In this document: positions 1-5,799 of the stretch, piece by piece | Position numbering within the stretch: the first letter of the stretch is position 1 | Layout of the letters: each line of letters starts with the position of its first letter | Origin: Chryseobacterium gleum | Lineage (GTDB): Bacteria > Bacteroidota > Bacteroidia > Flavobacteriales_D > Sanyastnellaceae | Assembly: GCA_945897395.1 (NCBI GenBank) | Contig: CAMDFE010000051.1 | Location: 1-8,872, forward strand | Length of the DNA: 8,872 bases | Reading direction: 5' to 3' | Translations under genes and position numbers: made by a program | Notes under the pieces: generated by a model | The model's input: only the letters and a program-made list of their open reading frames with translations | What the model was told of the DNA's origin: nothing | Databases searched by the model: none

Positions 1-36
1 ACAGAAAATAAAAATACTTCTTCTTAAAAATTTCAT
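1..36 (-). CDS. Possible 5' end of a further leftward gene (partial)
   Basis: An ATG at 36-34 opens a frame of 12 codons that stays open to the window edge and reads MKFLRRSIFIFC. It begins 3 bases after the stop of the amidotransferase gene and in the same frame, as expected for the next gene of an operon. A basic start followed by a hydrophobic run resembles a signal peptide, and the Cys at the edge could be a lipobox Cys, but 12 residues cannot prove a gene. Low confidence. Confidence 0.3.
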   Translation of the reverse strand, partial: MKFLRRSIFIFC

Positions 37-39
37 ATT

Positions 40-621
40 CTAAATTGAATGAATCCAGTTTTTCATCATGTGCATTCCTTCTTTCGTCAATACCGATTCG
101 GGATGAAACTGAACAGCCAGTAAAGGTAATGATTTGTGTTGAATGGCCATAACCCAACCGTTGATATTCCTCGCAGGTACTTCGAACGAAGTTGGAAGGA
201 ATTCATTGTCTATGACCCAACTGTGGTAATGTCCAACTTCAAATTGAATGGGCAATCCAGCAAACAAAACAGACTCTCCTGTTCTTTTCGCCTCTGAAGA
301 AACCCCATGAAGAACATGATCGAGATTCTTCAATTTCCCTCCGTCGTGAAGCGCCATAGCTTGACACCCCAAGCAAATTCCTAACATGGGGATTCGTTCC
401 CAAAACATGGCAAGGAACTTCATTAAATCACCTGATTCTTCGGGTAGTCCAGGGCCTGGAGAAAGAACCACAGCATCGTAATTCATGACCTCTTCCCACG
501 GTATTTCGTTGTTCCGAACTACACGAACCGTTGCATTCAATGCTTCGCAATAGTGCACCAAATTGTAGGTGAACGAATCGAAGTTATCTATGAATAGTAT
601 GTTCTTATTTGTGTGTTCCAC
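40..621 (-). CDS. pabA/trpG: Glutamine amidotransferase, component II of aminodeoxychorismate/anthranilate synthase
   Basis: Class I glutamine amidotransferase subunit that hydrolyses glutamine and passes ammonia to a chorismate-binding partner (PabB for folate, TrpE for tryptophan) in the cytoplasm. Seen in the 193 residues: N-terminal DNFDSFTYNLVHY, the SPGPG oxyanion region (54-58), nucleophile Cys83 in GICLGCQAM, the HSW segment (133-135), and His173/Glu175 in QFHPES. The length is normal for the family. The start is GTG at 621; an in-frame TAA two codons upstream leaves no earlier choice. Neither partner gene is in the window, so PabA and TrpG cannot be separated; Bacteroidota members of both groups look alike. 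It is divergent from ridA, with only 40 bases between the starts. Family assignment is secure, pathway is not. Confidence 0.93.
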   Translation of the reverse strand: MEHTNKNILFIDNFDSFTYNLVHYCEALNATVRVVRNNEIPWEEVMNYDAVVLSPGPGLPEESGDLMKFLAMFWERIPMLGICLGCQAMALHDGGKLKNLDHVLHGVSSEAKRTGESVLFAGLPIQFEVGHYHSWVIDNEFLPTSFEVPARNINGWVMAIQHKSLPLLAVQFHPESVLTKEGMHMMKNWIHSI

Positions 622-661
622 CTTTTATGTCGAAGTTTGAAAAAACAACGCAACATTACGA

Positions 662-1042
662 ATGAAAACCGCAATTGAATCAAAAAAAGTACCTGCGCCT
701 ATTGGTCCATATAGCCAAGCTGTAGTTGCCAACGGTATGGTCTATACAAGCGGACAAATTGCTATTGATCCAAATACAGGCGAGTACACACCTGCAGACA
801 TACAAGCAGAAACGGAACTCGTTATGAAAAATTTAGAAGCGCTACTTGAAGCTTCTGGAGCAGATTTCAGCTCTGTAGTGAAGACAAGCATCTTTTTGCA
901 AAGCATGTCAGACTTTGCTGAAGTGAATGCCGTTTATGCGAAGTATATGGTGGCTCCATTTCCAGCCAGAGAAACCGTGGAAGTAGCAAAACTTCCGAAG
1001 AGCGCTAAGGTTGAAATTAGTATGATCTCAATTGTAAAATAA
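662..1042 (+). CDS. ridA: RidA family 2-iminobutanoate/2-iminopropanoate deaminase
   Basis: Small cytoplasmic enamine/imine deaminase (YjgF/YER057c/UK114 family). It removes reactive 2-aminoacrylate and related imines made by PLP enzymes such as threonine dehydratase, and normally forms a trimer with active sites at subunit interfaces. Seen: 126 residues, the usual length; Tyr17 in GPYSQA; TSGQIAIDP near residue 30; Arg103 in FPARETVEV, the carboxylate-binding arginine; Glu118 near the C-terminus, which activates water in the RidA subgroup. These residues place it in the active RidA group rather than the inactive Rid groups. Position 105, a Cys in E. coli RidA, is Thr here. The ATG at 662 gives the normal N-terminus. 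Its stop shares one base with the next start (TAATG), so the two genes are probably translationally coupled. Confidence 0.95.
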   Translation: MKTAIESKKVPAPIGPYSQAVVANGMVYTSGQIAIDPNTGEYTPADIQAETELVMKNLEALLEASGADFSSVVKTSIFLQSMSDFAEVNAVYAKYMVAPFPARETVEVAKLPKSAKVEISMISIVK

Positions 1043-1200
1043 TGATACTTAAAAAAATTCTTCACTACCTAAACCCTTTGAATCTCTTCAAAAAAGAGCA
1101 AGGCGACATTAACCTGCGCATGATGCACGGGATTAATAAAATTTCAATTCTTATGTTTTTGGTTGCGTTAACCGTATTGGTTATTCGTTGGATGAAGTAA
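1042..1200 (+). CDS. Small one-helix membrane protein (DUF6728-like)
   Basis: A 52-residue frame starting at the ATG that overlaps the ridA stop by one base. It has a basic, amphipathic N-terminal half (MILKKILHYLNPLNLFKK), then LRMMHGINKISILMF leading into a single hydrophobic helix at about residues 34-49 with a short basic end (RWMK). I believe it matches DUF6728, a small Bacteroidota membrane family with a conserved MHGINK-type motif, but this is from memory and unchecked. The function is unknown. The one-base overlap, the coherent membrane topology and the fit exactly up to the gldD stop all argue that it is a real gene. The predicted topology is a cytoplasmic N-terminal half with one membrane crossing, which is inference. 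Confidence 0.75.
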   Translation: MILKKILHYLNPLNLFKKEQGDINLRMMHGINKISILMFLVALTVLVIRWMK

Positions 1201-1207
1201 TTACTTC
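1194..1207. repeat. 14-base palindrome at the convergent gene junction
   Basis: GAAGTAATTACTTC is its own reverse complement. Its two halves carry the stop codons (TAA) of the rightward small membrane gene and of leftward gldD, which abut with no intergenic base. With no loop it is a poor hairpin, and there is no separate terminator between the two genes. Confidence 0.6.
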
Positions 1208-1803
1208 CAGCGCATGGTTTCAATCATGTGCACCACATCTTCACGCATGAATTTCAAGCATGGCGCAAGAGAATCTGCGTTCGGTTTATTTCGGAAATAA
1301 AGGACTCCACGCATGAAGTGGTTCAAGCTATCCGTTACAAAAAACTGAAGTTGTGATGCGGCTTCTCCTTCTAAATCGTAGATGATTCCATACATCTTGG
1401 TGGAATCTATTCGGACCTGTGTTCGACGAATGGCTGTAGCTTTTACCTCGTGCATTAAGGTGAAATCATAAGCCTTCGCAATGTGTTTTTCCAAATCGTT
1501 GTTTACAGGAAAATACGAGCAATAAACTGTGGCGTGCAGACGCGGAACAAACATATTGAACCAACATCCGACATTGCCTTCTTCTGAAGGGACATTCTCA
1601 ATTTTCGCGTAGTTAGGAACCTCGAAACTAACTGGACATTGACTTGGGTAGGGGGTATATTTTTTTTCCGGAAAATCTATTCGGAAGTATGATTTTTTCC
1701 TTGGAACCGAAGTTCCTTCGGCCATGAAGAAATAGTACAACCCACCTGCTGTTATTAAAACAGATATTGATAAGAAAATCCAACGTCTGTATCGCTTAAA
1801 CAT
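1201..1803 (-). CDS. gldD: Gliding motility protein GldD
   Basis: GldD is a Bacteroidota-specific component needed for gliding in Flavobacterium and linked to the type IX secretion apparatus; its molecular activity is not established. The 200 residues show a basic start (MFKRYRRW), one hydrophobic segment (about 8-27), then the family block SYFRIDFPEKKY and CPVSFEVPNYA (about 38-66), followed by WFNMFVPRLHATVYCSY. Family members are usually lipoproteins with a Cys just after the signal segment; here the first Cys is residue 56, inside the conserved domain, so the protein appears anchored by an uncleaved N-terminal helix. The start ATG overlaps the gldE stop by 8 bases (ATGTTTAA). Identification rests on the conserved block and on the gldE neighbour. 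Confidence 0.9.
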   Translation of the reverse strand: MFKRYRRWIFLSISVLITAGGLYYFFMAEGTSVPRKKSYFRIDFPEKKYTPYPSQCPVSFEVPNYAKIENVPSEEGNVGCWFNMFVPRLHATVYCSYFPVNNDLEKHIAKAYDFTLMHEVKATAIRRTQVRIDSTKMYGIIYDLEGEAASQLQFFVTDSLNHFMRGVLYFRNKPNADSLAPCLKFMREDVVHMIETMRWK

Positions 1804-3100
1804 ATCTCTTCGCTTTAATGCGACTAATTTTTCTGTTATCTGCTGCTTCTATCGTGAATTCAAAACTACCAAACTGCCAAGTTTCTCCATCCTTAGGAAT
1901 TCTTCCCATCTGTTCAACTATGAATCCGCCAAGTGTGGTGCTGTCTCCGCGTGAAGCTTCAAAATCATCTCCGTCCATATCGTAAACACGGTACATATCA
2001 ATCAACGGTATTTTCGCAACGAAAAGTATATTTTTCTCTTCAATCCTCGACCACAAAATTTCAGTTTGATCATCGAATTCATCTTTCACTTCTCCAACTA
2101 TTTCTTGAAGAATATCTTGCAGAGTTACAATTCCAGAAGTCCCGCCATACTCGTCAACTACGATAGCCATGTGCATTTTATCGCGCTGAAATTCGGTTAA
2201 CAAATCATCTACTTGCTTACTTTCAGGGACGAAGAACGCCTTGCGTTGTAAACTCTCCCAATTGAATTCCTCTTGGTCTAAATGGGGAAGTAAGTCTTTC
2301 GCGTAAAGCACTCCTGCAACCGAATCTAGCTTGTCGTTAGCAACTACAAAACGTGAGTATCCAGAGGACTCCACGCGTTGAATGATATTCTTGAAAGACT
2401 CACCGACGAACAAGCAAACGATGTCAACACGCGGTGTCATAATTTGAACCACTTCATTATCCCCGAACGTTACTATTCCTTCTAAAATCCGATTTTCTTC
2501 TTCGGAACGATTGTCATCGGAAGTCAACTCCAACGCATGTCCGAGCTCATCTACCGAAATGTTTCCGCCTTTCTGATTATGATCGCTTTCGAACCACTTT
2601 CCAGCGGTAGTTAATATCCATATGACAGGAGAAAATACTTTATCTAATACAACGAATAGAAATGCGAAACGCTTCGCTAACTTGACGTTATTCGCTGTTG
2701 CGTATACTTTCGGAATCACTTCGCCAAACAAGACAATAATGGTGGTTACCCCTACAACATTAAGTAATCCTACAACCCAAGGTTCAAGCGATGTTCCTTC
2801 AAACCACATGTCGAACAAAATCGTAGAAACAAGCACCACCGCAATGTTCACCATATTGTTTCCAATAAGAACAGAGGCGAGCAGTCGTTTAGTAGCTATT
2901 TCAGGTGTGGGGTGTTCGAGTAGACGAATAACATTTTTTGATTGACTGTCTGTCGCGCTTTCGAGGTCTTTTCGCTGTACCGGAGACAGAGAGAAAATAG
3001 CTACTTCCGAGCTAGACATAATAGCGCTACAAGACAAAAGCAACAGCACGAGCAACAAAGGGCCCGCGCTGTTTAACAAGATCACACTATTGAATTCCAT
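1796..3100 (-). CDS. gldE: Gliding motility-associated protein GldE (CNNM/CBS/CorC-type)
   Basis: Membrane protein of the CNNM/CorC (HlyC/CorC, TlyC-like) superfamily, whose members are tied to divalent cation transport; GldE is the Bacteroidota member encoded with GldD. Domains over 434 residues: CNNM (DUF21) membrane domain, about 8-195, with SSSEVAIFSLS (29-39), LIGNNMVNIA (78-87) and GEVIPKVYA (126-134); a CBS pair with MTPRVDIVCL (221-230) and VDEYGGTSGIVTLQDILQEI (315-334); and a C-terminal CorC/HlyC transporter-associated domain, about 355-432. The length fits the family. It lies downstream of ssb and overlaps gldD by 8 bases. A 7+7 inverted repeat lies just in front of the start. In Flavobacterium GldE supports GldD function; a direct transport role is inferred from the family only. 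Confidence 0.95.
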   Translation of the reverse strand: MEFNSVILLNSAGPLLLVLLLLSCSAIMSSSEVAIFSLSPVQRKDLESATDSQSKNVIRLLEHPTPEIATKRLLASVLIGNNMVNIAVVLVSTILFDMWFEGTSLEPWVVGLLNVVGVTTIIVLFGEVIPKVYATANNVKLAKRFAFLFVVLDKVFSPVIWILTTAGKWFESDHNQKGGNISVDELGHALELTSDDNRSEEENRILEGIVTFGDNEVVQIMTPRVDIVCLFVGESFKNIIQRVESSGYSRFVVANDKLDSVAGVLYAKDLLPHLDQEEFNWESLQRKAFFVPESKQVDDLLTEFQRDKMHMAIVVDEYGGTSGIVTLQDILQEIVGEVKDEFDDQTEILWSRIEEKNILFVAKIPLIDMYRVYDMDGDDFEASRGDSTTLGGFIVEQMGRIPKDGETWQFGSFEFTIEAADNRKISRIKAKRYV

Positions 3101-3101
3101 T

Positions 3102-3128
3102 CTTTACATTACCAATATGTTTGTAAAG
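3102..3128 (-). repeat. Inverted repeat directly upstream of the gldE start
   Basis: CTTTACA (3102-3108) and TGTAAAG (3122-3128) are exact reverse complements, separated by 13 bases, and the near arm ends one base before the gldE start codon. In the gldE transcript this could fold into a hairpin touching the translation start, or serve as a protein site. The arms are AT-rich, so chance is possible. Confidence 0.4.
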
Positions 3129-3154
3129 GTAACGAAAGAAAAAAAATGGGAAGA

Positions 3155-3547
3155 TCAGAATTCAGTTTCTTCCACCATTTCGGTGTTAGTAGGAACTGAT
3201 TCTTCCTTCTTGGTGTTGCTGAGGAGTTGAACATCTTCGGCAAACACTTCCAGAACGGTACGATCGTCGCCGGTCTTCGATTTATAGGAACGAGAGCGCA
3301 GCTTTCCTTCCACATAAACCAACATCCCTTTTTTCAAGTACTGTTCGGTAAATGTTAGACTCGACGTTTTTCGCACAACAATGTTGTGCCACTCCGTCTG
3401 TTCTTGTCGTTCTCCTTTGGCGTCCTTCCAAATCTCTTTGGTGGCCATGGAGAAGTTCGCAAGTTTGCCTCCGTTGTCGAAGGTCTTGACTTCTGGGTTT
3501 CTGCCCAGGTGACCCACGAGGATCACTTTGTTGATGGTGTTTGACAT
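3155..3547 (-). CDS. ssb: Single-stranded DNA-binding protein
   Basis: Binds and protects single-stranded DNA in replication, recombination and repair, normally as a tetramer. The 130 residues start with the typical NKVILVGHLGRNPEVK, then FSMAT (32-36), the aromatic DNA contacts Trp40 and Trp53 (TEWHNIV), YLKKGMLVYVEGKLRSRSY (70-88) and EVFAEDVQLL, which complete one OB fold by about residue 110. The tail is short (about 20 residues) and ends MVEETEF: acidic with a terminal Phe, but without the usual Asp run and Pro-Phe pair used to recruit partner proteins. It sits between mutY and gldE in the conserved Bacteroidota order and has its own promoter candidate 26 bases upstream. Confidence 0.96.
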   Translation of the reverse strand: MSNTINKVILVGHLGRNPEVKTFDNGGKLANFSMATKEIWKDAKGERQEQTEWHNIVVRKTSSLTFTEQYLKKGMLVYVEGKLRSRSYKSKTGDDRTVLEVFAEDVQLLSNTKKEESVPTNTEMVEETEF

Positions 3548-3572
3548 AAAAAATAAAATTTAGTTAATGCGT

Positions 3573-3603
3573 CAAAACTATTTCAGTCAAACACCTTCGG
3601 AAA
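3573..3603 (-). promoter_or_regulatory. Bacteroidota-type promoter candidate for ssb
   Basis: On the minus strand TTTC (3603-3600), a 19-base spacer and TAGTTTTG (3580-3573) match the Bacteroidota pattern TTTG-N19-TAnnTTTG, exactly at the -7 box and in three of four bases at the -33 box. Transcription would begin roughly 20 bases before the ssb start. This suggests that ssb-gldE-gldD can be transcribed independently of mutY. Confidence 0.45.
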
Positions 3604-3621
3604 GGAATGCTTATGCGGTTT

Positions 3622-4659
3622 TCATATATGAATCTCTTTGACGTACTTCATAAGCAACGCTGAAATACCTGTATTCAATAGCTCTTCAGTTGTTTTGGTT
3701 GAAGGGAATTCGTCGGACATATTTCGACATAAACAACTGAAAAATTGTGCTGAAATCTTACGGTGACTGAGCACGTGTGTATAAAAACTGTCTTTCTTCC
3801 ACGTTGAATTTCTGGTGGAAGGAAAGCGTTGTTGGAATTCAAGAAGCACTTCTTCCTCGCTCAAAGGAATCTTCGATTCAACAAAAGGAAAATCGAAGAG
3901 GCCAGCCCAAACGCCCGATTCCGGGCGTTTATTCACCAGATAACCTGAAGAAGTTTCAATGGCGGCATAGTACAAAAACAACGGCTCAACCTTCGTTTTC
4001 GATGCTTTAATTGGAAAATTCAAAACCGTACCCTCGCTGAAAGCCTCGCAGTTATTAGCAAGCGGACATTCGGAACACTTCGGATTCTTCGGCGTGCAGA
4101 CCGTTGCGCCAAGTTCCATTGTAGCCTGATTGAAGTCGGCCGGTGCATGGGCTGGAATCCATTCATTCAACAACAACTGAAACGTCTTTCTCGTGGTACC
4201 CTTATCAATGGGAAGATCAGACGCCAGAAAGCGAGTAATCACGCGGAAAACATTACCGTCTAGCACGGCGACGCGTTCACCAAAAGCGAACGATGCAATT
4301 GCCGCAGCGGTATAAGGACCAATGCCTTTCAATTCAAGTAGTGAAGTATAGGTTGAAGGGAAATTCCCCAATTCTTGAATCTTTTTTGCAGTCGCATGCA
4401 AATTTCTTCCACGACTATAATAGCCCAATCCTTGCCACAGCGAAAGCACCTCATCTTGGTGTGCATTTGCCAGGTCGTTTACTGTAGGGTAATGCCCTAA
4501 AAACTTGTGGTAGTAGGCCATTCCTTGATCCACCCTCGTTTGTTGAAGAATGACTTCCGAGAGCCAAATAGCATACGGATCGTTCGTGTTTCGCCAAGGC
4601 AAATCGCGCTTCTCTTTTTTATACCACTCCAATAAGGCGGTTGTGTCGCGCGAATTCAT
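3622..4659 (-). CDS. mutY: A/G-specific adenine glycosylase MutY
   Basis: Removes adenine mispaired with 8-oxoguanine or guanine, starting base-excision repair. In 345 residues: LPWR near the N-terminus; catalytic Glu35 in SEVILQQTRV; helix-hairpin-helix LKGIGPYTAAA (110-120); catalytic Asp134 in VLDGNV; the 4Fe-4S cluster ligands Cys188, 195, 198 and 204 in the C-x6-C-x2-C-x5-C pattern; and a C-terminal NUDIX-like 8-oxoG-sensing domain with RPESGVWAGLFDFP and HVLSHR (295-300). I place the start at ATG 4659, giving MNSRDTTALLEWY. The frame stays open for 23 more codons, but that extension has no family similarity and would run across the opposite-facing hup promoter. It is divergent from hup and followed after 74 bases by ssb. 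Confidence 0.96.
   Translation of the reverse strand: MNSRDTTALLEWYKKEKRDLPWRNTNDPYAIWLSEVILQQTRVDQGMAYYHKFLGHYPTVNDLANAHQDEVLSLWQGLGYYSRGRNLHATAKKIQELGNFPSTYTSLLELKGIGPYTAAAIASFAFGERVAVLDGNVFRVITRFLASDLPIDKGTTRKTFQLLLNEWIPAHAPADFNQATMELGATVCTPKNPKCSECPLANNCEAFSEGTVLNFPIKASKTKVEPLFLYYAAIETSSGYLVNKRPESGVWAGLFDFPFVESKIPLSEEEVLLEFQQRFPSTRNSTWKKDSFYTHVLSHRKISAQFFSCLCRNMSDEFPSTKTTEELLNTGISALLMKYVKEIHI
3909..3930. repeat. Strong 9-bp hairpin inside mutY
   Basis: AAACGCCCG (3909-3917) and CGGGCGTTT (3922-3930) pair perfectly around a 4-base loop. The stem has a six-pair GC core flanked by AAA and TTT, so in either direction it has the shape of a short intrinsic terminator. It falls in the codons for KRPESGV at the start of the C-terminal domain. 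Confidence 0.55.
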
Positions 4660-4669
4660 AAGGCAATCG

Positions 4670-4699
4670 TTTGATTTTAAGATTTTAGACGTATATTTG
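4670..4699 (+). promoter_or_regulatory. Bacteroidota-type promoter for hup
   Basis: TTTG (4670-4673), an 18-base spacer and TATATTTG (4692-4699) match both boxes of the Bacteroidota housekeeping consensus exactly. Transcription would begin near 4706, leaving a leader of about 38 A-rich bases before the hup ATG. It lies in the 84-base gap shared with divergent mutY and probably drives hup and the genes after it. Confidence 0.65.
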
Positions 4700-4743
4700 C
4701 AACCCCAAAATTGAGAAAAGAAAATCAAACAAAACGGATTAAG

Positions 4744-5043
4744 ATGACGAAAGCGGATATTGTAACAGAAATTTCGAATAAAACGGGAATTGACAGAAAC
4801 GACGTGCTAGCGATAGTAGAAGGATTCATGGGCACTGTGAAGAAATCTATGGAGGCGGGAGAAAACGTATATTTAAGAGGATTTGGAAGCTTCATCGTAA
4901 AGAAGAGAGCTGCGAAATTGGGAAGAAATATCTTGGCTAAAACCACGGTAACTATTCCTGCTCATAACATTCCAGCCTTCAAGCCAGCGAAAGAGTTTGT
5001 TGATGCTGTTAAAGAAAAAGTGAAGGTTGCAGAGAATGCGTAA
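4744..5043 (+). CDS. hup: HU family DNA-binding protein
   Basis: Nucleoid protein that bends and compacts DNA as a dimer. The ATG at 4744 gives 99 residues starting MTKADIVTEIS, the classic HU start; an in-frame TTG at 4711 would add 11 residues that do not belong to the family. Seen: the helical dimer part (1-40), YLRGFGSFIVKKRAAKLGRN (43-62) and the end of the DNA arm, TIPAHNIPAFKPAKEFVDAVK (70-90). The position of the DNA-intercalating proline in HU/IHF (GRNP) is Ile63 here; as far as I recall this is common in Bacteroidota HU. Its stop overlaps the next start by 8 bases (ATGCGTAA). A promoter with both boxes intact lies upstream. Confidence 0.95.
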   Translation: MTKADIVTEISNKTGIDRNDVLAIVEGFMGTVKKSMEAGENVYLRGFGSFIVKKRAAKLGRNILAKTTVTIPAHNIPAFKPAKEFVDAVKEKVKVAENA

Positions 5044-5626
5044 ATCGTATCTCATAGCCCTTATTATTGGTGTTGCCCTTGGGCTAATCGTTCTTTTTTT
5101 ATTATTCCCCATTCAACCCAAGTCGGCCGTAGACAAGGCGAATAGCCCTATTGCAGACAGCGTTAAGATTCAACAAGCGATAGAGTTGGTAAACGGACCA
5201 CAACCTATGCAGGGCATACAAATGCTTTTAGCCATGGTGGAAGAAAACCCGAAAAACGTTGAAGCTCATTTTGTACTTGGTGAATTCGCTATTCGCTCGG
5301 GCCAGATGGAAAAAGCGGTTGCTCGTTTCAATATAATTATTGAACTTCAACCACAAAATACATTGGCCTATATTTACAAAGGCGAAGCACTAATGCAAAT
5401 GGACAGCGTGCAAGCGGCGTTAGCCACTTTTAACGGAGCCATTGCAACAGATTCTACATCGGGAATAGCCCTGGTGTATGCGGGGAGAATGAATGAAGAG
5501 TTGGGGAACTGGAACGAGGCGAAAACCTTATATAGCCAGATTCTTCGTCACAACGAAGATCCCATTGTTAGAGACAGTGTGAATGCATTTATTAAGAAAA
5601 TAGATATTAAATTAAAAAATAAGTAA
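5036..5626 (+). CDS. Membrane-anchored TPR protein
   Basis: Unnamed protein of 196 residues from the ATG at 5036, overlapping the hup stop by 8 bases. A TTG three codons upstream is possible but less likely. It has a short basic start (MRKSY), one transmembrane helix (about 5-24), and then a domain of about three tetratricopeptide repeats, clearest at 76-107 (VEAHFVLGEFAIRSGQMEKA), 110-141 and 144-171 (LGNWNEAKTLYSQIL). The TPR part most likely faces the periplasm, from the basic N-terminus. TPR domains bind other proteins, so a scaffolding role is plausible, but the partner is unknown. No cysteine lipobox is present. The coupling with hup and the position before a ribosomal-type protein suggest co-expression rather than a shared function. 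Confidence 0.85.
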   Translation: MRKSYLIALIIGVALGLIVLFLLFPIQPKSAVDKANSPIADSVKIQQAIELVNGPQPMQGIQMLLAMVEENPKNVEAHFVLGEFAIRSGQMEKAVARFNIIIELQPQNTLAYIYKGEALMQMDSVQAALATFNGAIATDSTSGIALVYAGRMNEELGNWNEAKTLYSQILRHNEDPIVRDSVNAFIKKIDIKLKNK

Positions 5627-5627
5627 T

Positions 5628-5723
5628 ATGCCTTGCGGTAAAAAAAGAAAGCGCCATAAAATGGCTACGCACAAAAGAAAGAAGCGTCTAAGAAAGAATC
5701 GTCACAAGAAAAAAGTTCGCTAG
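5628..5723 (+). CDS. Very small basic COX24/AURKAIP1-type ribosomal protein
   Basis: A 31-residue frame beginning one base after the TPR stop. It is almost entirely Lys, Arg and His: it starts MPCGKKRKRHKMATHKRKK and ends NRHKKKVR. This matches the COX24_C/AURKAIP1 domain family found in Bacteroidota. The family includes mitochondrial ribosomal protein mS38, and the mycobacterial small-subunit protein bS22 has a similar makeup. It very likely binds 16S rRNA in the small subunit, which is inference from the family. It is easily missed because of its length. Its place between the TPR gene and RNase G, an rRNA-processing enzyme, fits a ribosome-related role. Confidence 0.85.
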   Translation: MPCGKKRKRHKMATHKRKKRLRKNRHKKKVR

Positions 5724-5753
5724 AACTTTGCTTGAACCATCTGTATTGACGGT

Positions 5754-5771
5754 AGGCGCTTGCATGCGCCT
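5754..5771 (+). terminator. Hairpin in the leader of RNase G, possible attenuator or weak terminator
   Basis: AGGCGC (5754-5759) and GCGCCT (5766-5771) form a six-pair GC-rich stem with a TTGCAT loop, followed by TCTTGTCGT, a poor U-tract. It lies in the 76 bases between the small basic protein and RNase G. It may end part of the transcripts, or protect or regulate the RNase G message. Confidence 0.4.
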
Positions 5772-5799
5772 TCTTGTCGTGCATTAATCTTAGAATAAT

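Noticed and set aside
1660..1667. Run of eight T (A8 in the gldD sense strand) as a frameshift site
   Set aside because: The frame is intact through it and the conserved block PEKKYTP is read correctly on both sides.
3116..3123. TATGTTTG on the plus strand, an exact -7 box match
   Set aside because: It has no good -33 partner and would transcribe antisense into ssb; probably chance in AT-rich DNA.
3594..3605. Short CCTT-cgga-AAGG hairpin after mutY
   Set aside because: Only four pairs, with no U-tract in the mutY direction; it overlaps the ssb promoter candidate, so I do not call a terminator.
4660..4728. N-terminal extension of MutY by 23 codons
   Set aside because: The extension has no MutY similarity and covers the divergent hup promoter; the ATG at 4659 gives the family start.
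4711..4743. N-terminal extension of HU from a TTG at 4711
   Set aside because: HU proteins begin at the MTKADIV-type sequence; the extra 11 residues are the A-rich leader.
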